Source: an uncultured Lachnospiraceae bacterium (GTDB lineage: Bacteria; Bacillota; Clostridia; Lachnospirales; Lachnospiraceae). Taken from it: a stretch of DNA of 33,152 nt. The notes beneath the pieces were generated by a model that saw only the letters and a program-made list of their open reading frames with translations, was not told the DNA's origin and did no database searches. The stretch lies in NCBI GenBank assembly GCA_944383835.1, contig CALWRE010000007.1, positions 1 to 33,152 of the forward strand, written 5' to 3'. This document shows, in pieces, positions 16,129-22,172 of the stretch. A program made the position numbers and the translations under genes. Position 1 is the first letter of the stretch, and each line of letters begins with the position of its first letter.

Positions 16129-16749
16129 TTACATCGCCAGCCGCAGAAGGCCGATGACTTTGCCCAGGATCCGCACGTCCCCATTAACAATAATCGGATC
16201 CATAAAATCGTTCTCCGGCTGCAGGCGGATATGATCCTTCTCCCGGAAGAACCGCTTTACGGTAGCGGAATCATCGATCAGGGCCACTACGATCTGCCCG
16301 TTCTCCGCGGTGGACTGCTCGGCGCAGATCACCTGGTCGCCGTCCAGGATCCCGACGTTGACCATGCTGTCGCCGTGGACATGGAGCATAAAGGTGGGCT
16401 TATTGGGCAGAAACTCCGCTGGAATCGGATAATAGCCCTCGATATTCTGCTCGGCCAGGGTCGGAAGGCCGGCGGCCACACTGCCAAGGATAGGGATGTT
16501 GACCAGCTCCCGGCGCTGCAGTCCGAATTCATCGTCCAGAATCTCGATGGTGCGGGGCTTCGTCGGGTCGCGGCGGATATAGCCGTTCTTCTCCAGCGTC
16601 TCCAGATGAGAGTGCACGGAAGAGGTGGATTTCAGCGATACGGCTTCGCAGATTTCGCGCACCGAGGGCGGATACCCCTTGGATAAGATGCAGTCCTTAA
16701 TATATTCCAGTATTTCCTGCTGCTTCTGCGTGATTTTGCCCTGTGACAT
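16129..16749 (-). CDS. lexA: LexA repressor
   Basis: A 206-residue SOS repressor. The N-terminal winged helix-turn-helix spans ~1-65 (GYPPSVREICEAVSLKSTSS). The self-cleavage site is Ala93-Gly94 in SVAAGLP; the catalytic Ser128 is in HGDSMV and Lys165 in ATVKRF, so RecA-stimulated autocleavage should work. The start is ATG at 16749, because GGGGAGG lies 6 bases before it and the protein then begins SQGKITQKQQEIL like the family; the longer frame from 16806 adds an unsupported 19 residues. It diverges from the yneA-like gene, with four LexA-box-like sites in between, so it likely represses itself and its neighbour. Confidence 0.97.
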   Translation of the reverse strand: MSQGKITQKQQEILEYIKDCILSKGYPPSVREICEAVSLKSTSSVHSHLETLEKNGYIRRDPTKPRTIEILDDEFGLQRRELVNIPILGSVAAGLPTLAEQNIEGYYPIPAEFLPNKPTFMLHVHGDSMVNVGILDGDQVICAEQSTAENGQIVVALIDDSATVKRFFREKDHIRLQPENDFMDPIIVNGDVRILGKVIGLLRLAM

Positions 16750-16840
16750 GCTATACCTCCCCGTTCCGGTAGCGAAGGGACACAAAATGACCGGCCCCGT
16801 TCTCATTTTCTTCTATCCTACCATATCCCGGCCAAAAATG

Positions 16841-16854
16841 CAAACGAATGTTCG
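16841..16854. promoter_or_regulatory. LexA box 1 (lexA-proximal)
   Basis: CAAACGAATGTTCG matches the Gram-positive LexA (Cheo/Din) pattern CGAAC-N4-GTTCG at 9 of 10 fixed bases. It lies 92 bases upstream of the lexA start and suits lexA autoregulation. Confidence 0.75.
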
Positions 16855-16873
16855 TATTTTTTGCAAAAACCGG

Positions 16874-16902
16874 TTGACAAACATGTGTTCGGGTGTTATG
16901 CT
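16874..16902 (+). promoter_or_regulatory. SOS-controlled promoter of the yneA-like gene
   Basis: TTGACA (16874-16879), 17 bases, TATGCT (16897-16902). A LexA box (16878-16891) starts inside the -35 element and fills the spacer, so bound LexA would block RNA polymerase. Confidence 0.75.
16878..16891. promoter_or_regulatory. LexA box 2 (overlaps the yneA-like promoter)
   Basis: CAAACATGTGTTCG, 9 of 10 fixed positions of CGAAC-N4-GTTCG, placed between the -35 and -10 of the plus-strand promoter. Confidence 0.8.
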
Positions 16903-16912
16903 GAACACAGGC

Positions 16913-16926
16913 AGAACATGTGTTCG
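16913..16926. promoter_or_regulatory. LexA box 3
   Basis: AGAACATGTGTTCG, 9 of 10 fixed positions, just downstream of the likely transcription start of the yneA-like gene. Its last base is shared with box 4. Confidence 0.8.
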
Positions 16927-16939
16927 CAACATACGTTCG
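16926..16939. promoter_or_regulatory. LexA box 4 (weaker)
   Basis: GCAACATACGTTCG, 8 of 10 fixed positions, directly abutting box 3 and ending 18 bases before the start codon of the yneA-like gene. Confidence 0.55.
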
Positions 16940-16957
16940 ATAGGGAGGTTACAGAGG

Positions 16958-17260
16958 ATGAAGAGAAGGCTGGTCATTTTATTTGTAGTTATTTTCTGTG
17001 TCGTTGTTTTTTCTGGGGGGATTCTAGCTCATGCGCAGGAGCGGAGAGAGGAGACCGGCCCTTATTATAAGTATTACACCAGCATCCGGGTTGAGCCAGG
17101 CGATACGCTCTGGGATATTGCCGGCAGATATATGGAGGGGACGGATGGGACGCGGGAGGAATACATTGAGGAACTGATGGAACTGAACGGCCTGCCGGGC
17201 GACCGCATTATAGCCGGCCAGTATCTGACGGTCATCTATTATTCCGCCGAATATAAATAA
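16958..17260 (+). CDS. yneA: YneA-like SOS cell-division suppressor (membrane anchor plus LysM)
   Basis: A 100-residue protein: a short basic start (KRR), one hydrophobic segment at 5-25 that can be a signal anchor, then a LysM domain at ~42-94 (SIRVEPGDTLWDIAGRYM ... LNGLPGDRIIAGQYLTVIY). Size, layout, position divergent from lexA and the LexA-box-covered promoter all match YneA of Bacillus, an extracytoplasmic inhibitor that delays septation after DNA damage. Start at ATG 16958: GGGAGG and AGAGG sites precede it; the longer frame from 16625 runs through lexA and the promoter and is rejected. The yneB and ynzC partners of Bacillus are not next to it. The orthology call rests mainly on context, because the sequence outside LysM is little conserved. 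Confidence 0.85.
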   Translation: MKRRLVILFVVIFCVVVFSGGILAHAQERREETGPYYKYYTSIRVEPGDTLWDIAGRYMEGTDGTREEYIEELMELNGLPGDRIIAGQYLTVIYYSAEYK

Positions 17261-17310
17261 TCCTTTGCGGGGCAGGGACGATCGGGACAGATGACAGGAT
17301 TTTCATCCGC

Positions 17311-17339
17311 TTGACAAGATTCTGTTATTTCATTACAAT
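17311..17339 (+). promoter_or_regulatory. Near-consensus sigma-A promoter of hom
   Basis: Perfect TTGACA (17311-17316), 17 bases, TACAAT (17334-17339). The transcript would have an ~85-base leader before ATG 17432; I see no riboswitch or T-box in it. Confidence 0.85.
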
Positions 17340-17431
17340 AAGGTATATTGCCGATGAGGCATATGGCCGGTGACATGACATTGCATTGCCGGACGCGGGG
17401 TGCGGCCCCTGTCCATGCGGAGGAGAAAGTT

Positions 17432-18724
17432 ATGACAGAGACGAATCAGGTCCGTATCGCTATCCTGGGCCTGGGAACGGTAGGCGGCGGCGTTTATCAG
17501 CTGTTCCAGTCCCAGAAGGATTCCCTGGAGGCGAAAACGGGTCTCAGCGCAGAGATAGCTGCCATTTTGGTACGGGATGTGAAGAAGCCCCGAGAGGGCA
17601 TTGCACCTTCGCTTCTTACCGACAATTTTGACGATATTTTACATGACGAAACCATCGATATCATCGTGGAGGTAATGGGCGGCATTGAGCCGGCCCGCAC
17701 CTACATCACAGAGGCCCTCCATGCGGGGAAGAATGTCGTGACAGCCAATAAGGATCTGATGGCCACCCATGGGGGAGAGCTTCTGGATCTGGCGCAGGAA
17801 GTGGGAAGGGATCTTTTGTTTGAAGCATCCGTAGCCGGAGGCATTCCCATTATCCGGCCGATGAAGCAGTGCCTGGCGGGGAACCGCATTACGGAGGTAA
17901 TGGGAATCGTCAACGGCACCACGAATTATATATTGACAAAGATGGATGACGAAGGGATGGAGTTTTCCGACGCCTTGGCGAAGGCCACGGAGCTGGGCTA
18001 TGCGGAGGCGGATCCTACGGCGGATATCGAGGGATACGACGCCGGCAGAAAGCTGGCGATCCTGGCTTCCATCGCATTTCACTCCAGGGTCACTTTCCGT
18101 GATGTTTATACGGAAGGGATATCCCACATCACGGCGGCGGATATCCGCTATGTGAAAGATATGGGCTGTGTGATCAAGCTGGTGGCCATAGCCCGCGAGA
18201 CCGAAAAGGGAATCGAGGCCAGCGTGCAGCCGATGCTGCTGCCTGCCGACCATCCCCTTGCCTCTGTAAAGGATGTTTTTAACGCCGTATTCGTCCGCGG
18301 GGACGCGGTGGGCGAGACGATGTTTTATGGGCGCGGGGCAGGGCGTTTCCCCACCGCCAGCGCCTGCATGGGCGATATCATCGATGTGATGCGCAATATC
18401 CGTTTTTACTGCACCGGGCGGATTGGCTGCGGATGCTACCGCCATGTCCCGATTGAACCGATGAAGGAGACGGTGCAGAGATACTTCCTGCGGATGCAGG
18501 TGGCGGACCGTCCCGGCGTCCTGGCCGCTATTGCCAGCGTTCTGGGCGGGGTCGGCGTCAGCATCAAGCAGGTCGTGCAGAAACCGACGAAGGCAGGCCA
18601 GGCGGAGCTGGTATTGATTACCGACCAGGTGAAAGAGAAGGACTTCCTGGACGCCCTGGAACGGTTTAAATCCATGACGGATATGATACAGGATATCTCC
18701 AGTCTGATTCGGGTGCATGAGTGA
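17432..18724 (+). CDS. hom: Homoserine dehydrogenase
   Basis: A 430-residue enzyme reducing aspartate semialdehyde to homoserine in the threonine/methionine branch of the aspartate pathway. The NAD(P)-binding Rossmann loop is GLGTVGGGVY near residue 14; the catalytic-domain blocks TANKDLMATHG, GIVNGTTNYIL, and GYAEADPTADIEGYDAGRK follow, with the conserved Asp/Lys pair in the last one. A C-terminal ACT domain (YFLRMQVADRPGVLAAIASVL) points to allosteric control by an amino acid, probably threonine. Start ATG 17432 has GGAGGAG 8 bases upstream; the in-frame ATG 17348 adds 28 residues unlike the family. It is alone: no thrB or thrC follow, and the next genes converge. Confidence 0.97.
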   Translation: MTETNQVRIAILGLGTVGGGVYQLFQSQKDSLEAKTGLSAEIAAILVRDVKKPREGIAPSLLTDNFDDILHDETIDIIVEVMGGIEPARTYITEALHAGKNVVTANKDLMATHGGELLDLAQEVGRDLLFEASVAGGIPIIRPMKQCLAGNRITEVMGIVNGTTNYILTKMDDEGMEFSDALAKATELGYAEADPTADIEGYDAGRKLAILASIAFHSRVTFRDVYTEGISHITAADIRYVKDMGCVIKLVAIARETEKGIEASVQPMLLPADHPLASVKDVFNAVFVRGDAVGETMFYGRGAGRFPTASACMGDIIDVMRNIRFYCTGRIGCGCYRHVPIEPMKETVQRYFLRMQVADRPGVLAAIASVLGGVGVSIKQVVQKPTKAGQAELVLITDQVKEKDFLDALERFKSMTDMIQDISSLIRVHE

Positions 18725-18766
18725 TTGCTGCGGCCGCTGTTTTTGCAAGGGTGCGCACAGAAATGC

Positions 18767-19072
18767 TCACAGGAACAGGCTGACGAGGAAGACGGCGGCG
18801 CAGGCTCCCAGAGATACCCGAAACAGATTTCCGTCCAAATAGGCGATGATCACGCCGGCAAGAAAACCGGCCCAGGCGGAAATCGGGCTGGAAGTGGCCG
18901 ACAGGATAGCCGGGAAGGTCATCACAGCCAGGGTGACGTAGGGGACATAATAGAGAAAGGATTTAAGAAAGGGATTGCGTATCTCCTTTTTAATCAGAGT
19001 CAGCGGCAGCATACGGATCAGATAGATCACGGCTGCCGCTGTTAATATGTACAGATAGACGGAATTATTCAT
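18767..19072 (-). CDS. azlD: AzlD-family branched-chain amino acid export subunit
   Basis: A 101-residue membrane protein with four hydrophobic segments: YLYILTAAAVIYLIRMLPL at the start, the PFLKSFLYYVPYVTLAVMTF block typical of AzlD, then two more helices. AzlD pairs with AzlC to form an exporter for branched-chain amino acids or analogues. ATG 19072 overlaps the azlC stop by 8 bases (ATGAATAA), a coupling signature; the longer frame from 19234 would run through azlC and is rejected. It ends 42 bases from the convergent hom gene, a gap without a clear terminator. Confidence 0.9.
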   Translation of the reverse strand: MNNSVYLYILTAAAVIYLIRMLPLTLIKKEIRNPFLKSFLYYVPYVTLAVMTFPAILSATSSPISAWAGFLAGVIIAYLDGNLFRVSLGACAAVFLVSLFL

Positions 19073-19793
19073 CGGATTTTTCCTCCTCTGGTTTAATCGG
19101 ACGCAAAACAGCCGCCAATCCGGCGATAACAACCGTGAGGATAATAATCCGAATCCCCTCGGATATCTGGCTGAGAACCGGGGCGACAGAAAAAAGCAGG
19201 CTGGCTGCCATTGACAATAGCACCAGGCCGGCAAGGAAGCGGTTTTTGCGGGCCGGTGGAATGATGATGGCCAGAAACATTCCGTACAGGGCTACGTTCA
19301 TGGCATTCCCGATGGAGACGGGAAGGATGCTCCCCAGACTGGCTCCCAGAAAGGTTCCCAGCTCCCAGGAAGGGGCCGCGATAAGGGCTGCCCCATACAT
19401 ATAAAAAGGATTTACATAGCCTGTCCTGGCCGCCGAGATGCCGAATATCTCATCGGTTACGAAGAATGCCATGATGAACCGGTGAAAAAAGGGCGTCTTG
19501 GAGCTGATTTTCTGGGACAGGGAGCTGGACAGCAGCAGATAACGCAGATTTACAATCAGCGAAGTGACAGCCATCTCCAGAAAACCCGCGGAAGAAACGA
19601 TAATATTCATCGCCGCAAACTGACCGGCCGACGCGTGGCAGGCGAAGGACATGACGGTCGCCTGAATCGGAGTGAGACCGATGCTCCGGGCGGTAATCCC
19701 CAGGGTAAAGGCTACGGCCAGATACCCCATGCCAATGGGGATGCCGGCCTGCATCCCCTGTATAAATTCCTGTCTGTTATTTTTTCCTTCCAT
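19065..19793 (-). CDS. azlC: AzlC-family branched-chain amino acid transporter, large subunit
   Basis: A 242-residue polytopic protein: GIPIGMGYLAVAFTLGI and the ATVMSFACHASAGQFAAM block are family hallmarks, followed by NLRYLLLSSSLSQ and FVTDEIFGIS. With AzlD it exports branched-chain amino acids (4-azaleucine resistance in Bacillus). It starts 3 bases after the stop of the recombinase gene, so it probably depends on the upstream ttcA promoter; its SD region (AAAAAGGA) lies in the recombinase tail at long spacing. The charged C-terminus (KPEEEKSDE) is cytoplasmic. Confidence 0.93.
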   Translation of the reverse strand: MEGKNNRQEFIQGMQAGIPIGMGYLAVAFTLGITARSIGLTPIQATVMSFACHASAGQFAAMNIIVSSAGFLEMAVTSLIVNLRYLLLSSSLSQKISSKTPFFHRFIMAFFVTDEIFGISAARTGYVNPFYMYGAALIAAPSWELGTFLGASLGSILPVSIGNAMNVALYGMFLAIIIPPARKNRFLAGLVLLSMAASLLFSVAPVLSQISEGIRIIILTVVIAGLAAVLRPIKPEEEKSDE

Positions 19794-19796
19794 TTC

Positions 19797-20873
19797 TCAT
19801 TGGCTGTCCTTTTTCTCATTTGTTTCCCGCAGACGAACCTTATCGCGGGCGTAACGGCGGCGATCATCCTCCAGAGCGGCATAGTGCTTTTTGGTGGTGT
19901 TTACGTCCGAATGCCCCAGCACGTCGGCGACCAGATAGATATCGCCGGTTTCCCGGTACAGGCTGGTGCCGTAGGTGCTGCGCAGCTTATGCGGCGTAAT
20001 GTTTTTCAGGGTGGTGACGATGCGGGCATATTTCTTAACCAAATTTTCCACGGCCCGGACGCTGATCCTGCGATTCTGCAGGGAGAGAAAAAGGGCTCCC
20101 TCGCTGCCTTCTTCCTCCACAATCAGCTTTCTCTGTTCCATATAGGCGGCCAGGGCCTGCTCCACCTCGTCGCCAAAATAGACGACGACTTCTTTTCCCC
20201 CTTTTCGATGGATACGGATCCCGTCGTTTTTGAAATCCACATCGGTGATATTTAAACCCACGCATTCCGATACGCGGATGCCTGTACCCAGAAGGAGAGT
20301 GAGAATCGCCAAATCCCGGACTTTCGTCTTTTCATGAAAGGCAGCCTGGCGCGGGGTAAGCTTTTCGCCGCTTTCCACCGCATCCAGCAAAAGGGCTACC
20401 TCATCCGGATCCAGGCGCACAATTTCCTTTTCATGAATCTTTGGCAGCTCAATCAAAGCCGCCGGATTTGTTCGGATGATTTCTCTGCGGTAATAGTAAT
20501 TGTAAAAGCTTTTGAGAGAGGAGAGTTTTCGCTTGATGCCACGCTCTTTATTGACGTGATCCTCCTCACCCTTGTCGTAATATTTCAGATATTCCGCGTA
20601 TTCCTCCAGATCGCCTAAGGTAATCTGGTCCAAATCCGCAGCCTTCAGATCCTTCATCCCTCTGCGGGCAAATTCCGGATTGCTGGTGAGCAGGTAATTG
20701 AAGAAAACGCCGAGGTCATAGGCATAGGCGATACGGGTGCGGGAGGCCGTCACCGGCTCAATGCCGCGGAAATAATCCTTTACAAAAGGCGGCAGTTCCG
20801 CCAGCAGCTCGCGCAGCTTCTGCGTATTCTCAATGTCCACCTGTTCATAATACGGGCGTTTCGTCGGCGCCAT
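19797..20873 (-). CDS. Tyrosine recombinase, XerS-like
   Basis: A 358-residue site-specific recombinase. The N-terminal SAM-like core-binding domain covers ~30-145; the catalytic domain has all residues: Arg200 (GTGIRVSE), Lys224 (HRKGGK), His295 and Arg298 (HKLRSTYG), His321 (LGHSDVNTT) and nucleophile Tyr331. Length and the long insert with KLTPRQAAFHEKTKVRDLAI resemble the single-recombinase XerS type used for chromosome-dimer resolution in streptococci, and many Clostridia have this longer form. It is inside an operon (ttcA upstream, 29-base overlap; azlC downstream, 3-base gap), not beside phage genes. The start ATG 20873 has AAGGAGG upstream within ttcA. A phage or element integrase is possible but unlikely here. 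Confidence 0.88.
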   Translation of the reverse strand: MAPTKRPYYEQVDIENTQKLRELLAELPPFVKDYFRGIEPVTASRTRIAYAYDLGVFFNYLLTSNPEFARRGMKDLKAADLDQITLGDLEEYAEYLKYYDKGEEDHVNKERGIKRKLSSLKSFYNYYYRREIIRTNPAALIELPKIHEKEIVRLDPDEVALLLDAVESGEKLTPRQAAFHEKTKVRDLAILTLLLGTGIRVSECVGLNITDVDFKNDGIRIHRKGGKEVVVYFGDEVEQALAAYMEQRKLIVEEEGSEGALFLSLQNRRISVRAVENLVKKYARIVTTLKNITPHKLRSTYGTSLYRETGDIYLVADVLGHSDVNTTKKHYAALEDDRRRYARDKVRLRETNEKKDSQ

Positions 20874-21693
20874 GTTCTGCCTCCTTATTTTTTACCGGTT
20901 TCCGAAGAGAAGAGGGGTTGGGATGGTTGATCCCTTTTTGATGCTTCCTGCGGCGGTATTCCAGGGATTCCGCCGATTTTTCCGGCCAGCCGGGGATATG
21001 TCCGTTTACGATGGCAGAAAACATCCGTTCCCTGGCGCCGGGGTTTTCCTGGCTTAACTGCCGCACCAAATCCTTTGCATAGGCCCTTCGGGTCTTGCCG
21101 TCCACAGGGCAGGGGTTCTTGCAGACGGGCAGCTCATATTTCTTCGCAAAACCAATCACATCGGCCTCATCGACGTACATCAAAGGTCGGATCACCGTCA
21201 GATTCATCCGATCCAGGTAAGTAACCGGGGAGAAACTATGGAAACGTCCCTCGTAGATCAGGGACAGCAGCATGGTTTCAATGATATCGTCCTTGTGGTG
21301 GGCATAGGCGACCTTATTGCAGCCCAGCCTTTCCGCCTCCTGATTAAAGGCCCCCTTGCGCAGCTTTGCACAAAGGGAACAGGGATTGGATTCTTTTCGT
21401 ATATCAAACAGCACCGGCCCGATATCGGTCCGGACGATGCTGTAGGGGATGTCCAGGTCGTCGCAGAGAGACTGGATGCGGTCCAGGTCAAAATTCCCCA
21501 GCCCCAGATCCACCGTGATTGCCTGTAAGGTAAAACGCTTGGGATAAAAACGCTGCAGTCCATGGAGGGCGTACAGCATAGTCAGGGAATCCTTGCCGCC
21601 GGATATACCTACGGCAATCCGGTCGTTTTCCTCAATCATGCGGTAGTCGTCCACCGCCTTACGGGTAAAGCTGAGCAGCTGTTGGAGTTTCAT
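20845..21693 (-). CDS. TtcA-family tRNA 2-thiolation / PP-loop ATPase
   Basis: A 282-residue protein. The PP-loop SGGKDS at residues 31-36 adenylates the target base; the Cys pair CSLC (105, 108) and a later cysteine in VCKNPCPVDG (191 or 195) are the expected iron-sulfur cluster ligands of TtcA, which makes 2-thiocytidine at tRNA position 32. The block YAHHKDDIIETMLLSLIYEG is typical. The last ~40 residues are polar and unconserved, and their DNA carries the SD site and start of the recombinase gene. It has its own promoter at 21752-21780. The family also contains TtuA-like members, so the exact tRNA target is inferred. Confidence 0.88.
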   Translation of the reverse strand: MKLQQLLSFTRKAVDDYRMIEENDRIAVGISGGKDSLTMLYALHGLQRFYPKRFTLQAITVDLGLGNFDLDRIQSLCDDLDIPYSIVRTDIGPVLFDIRKESNPCSLCAKLRKGAFNQEAERLGCNKVAYAHHKDDIIETMLLSLIYEGRFHSFSPVTYLDRMNLTVIRPLMYVDEADVIGFAKKYELPVCKNPCPVDGKTRRAYAKDLVRQLSQENPGARERMFSAIVNGHIPGWPEKSAESLEYRRRKHQKGINHPNPSSLRKPVKNKEAEHGADETPVL

Positions 21694-21751
21694 CGATGGG
21701 TGAGTCCTTTCTAAAGTGTTATTCCGTATATCATTCCGTATCCATTCCTAT

Positions 21752-21780
21752 AGTTTACGGCAACTTGGCGATGCTGTCAA
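21752..21780 (-). promoter_or_regulatory. Promoter of the ttcA-xerS-azlCD operon
   Basis: Read on the minus strand: TTGACA (21780-21775), 17 bases, TAAACT (21757-21752). The leader to ATG 21693 is about 50 bases and contains a doubled ACGGAAT motif. Confidence 0.7.
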
Positions 21781-21844
21781 TCGGGATTCGCGGCTTTTCA
21801 CATGTATTTCTTCGTTAAACAAGAGTTTTGCGAATAGATTTGTG

Positions 21845-21873
21845 TCGCGGATTCATATCGCGGATTCATATCG
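21845..21873 (+). repeat. Tandem 13-base repeat upstream of the glmS promoter
   Basis: TCGCGGATTCATA occurs twice in direct succession, followed by a third partial copy TCG. It ends 17 bases before the -35 element of glmS, a position where an activator or repressor could bind. A related TTCGCGG occurs at about 21787. Confidence 0.85.
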
Positions 21874-21889
21874 CTCTCACGCAAAAGCC

Positions 21890-21918
21890 TTGACCGGAAT
21901 AAAATATAATGCTATAGT
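21890..21918 (+). promoter_or_regulatory. Sigma-A promoter of glmS
   Basis: TTGACC (21890-21895), 17 bases, TATAGT (21913-21918). The start is expected near 21925, immediately at a small hairpin (ATCGCA-GTC-TGCGAT, 21925-21939) that precedes the ribozyme. Confidence 0.75.
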
Positions 21919-21962
21919 AATTCCATCGCAGTCTGCGATCTGCAATTTACAATTTCATAGGG

Positions 21963-22118
21963 TGAAGCGCCATGCACCTTTTCGGATCGGGAAACAGACG
22001 GGCTGCGGCCGGTCTGGCGAAAAGGTTGACGAGGGAGAAAGGTTATCGAAAATTCGGCGGATGCCTTTCCGTGCCGTTCCGGGCATGTGACATATTGGCA
22101 AATATGCGGGTAACTGCA
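21963..22118 (+). ncRNA. glmS ribozyme (glucosamine-6-phosphate-activated self-cleaving riboswitch)
   Basis: The leader contains the invariant glmS ribozyme core: AAGCGCC at the 5' end with the cleavage site expected between A21966 and G21967, then GTTGACGAGG, GGTTATCGAAAATTCGGCGG and ATGCCTTTC. P1 can form from CTTTTC/GAAAAG, extended by CAGAC/GTCTG. At the 3' side a P4-like GTGCC/GGCAT and a perfect P4.1 hairpin CATATT-GGCA-AATATG (22091-22106) are visible. Bound GlcN6P acts as cofactor, the mRNA cuts itself, and the downstream piece is degraded, lowering GlmS when its product is abundant. The ribozyme ends about 55 bases before the glmS start. Confidence 0.96.
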
Positions 22119-22172
22119 AAACAAATTCAATATGACCGGAATCAAAGAAAAACTGAATAAGGAGACTTTTGT

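Noticed and set aside
17340..17431. Leader of hom as a T-box or threonine attenuator
   Set aside because: No T-box sequence, no terminator/antiterminator pair and no threonine-codon-rich leader peptide could be found in the ~85-base leader.
18725..18766. GCGGCCGC palindrome after hom as a terminator
   Set aside because: The palindrome has no loop and only a short T5 tract; pairing as a hairpin would be too small to be convincing.
19797..20873. Tyrosine recombinase as a sign of a prophage or integrative element
   Set aside because: Neighbours are housekeeping genes in the same operon; no attachment-site duplication, tRNA, excisionase, phage or conjugation gene is visible within the window.
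21972..22160. Small open frame inside the glmS leader
   Set aside because: It lies within the structured ribozyme and has no ribosome binding site.
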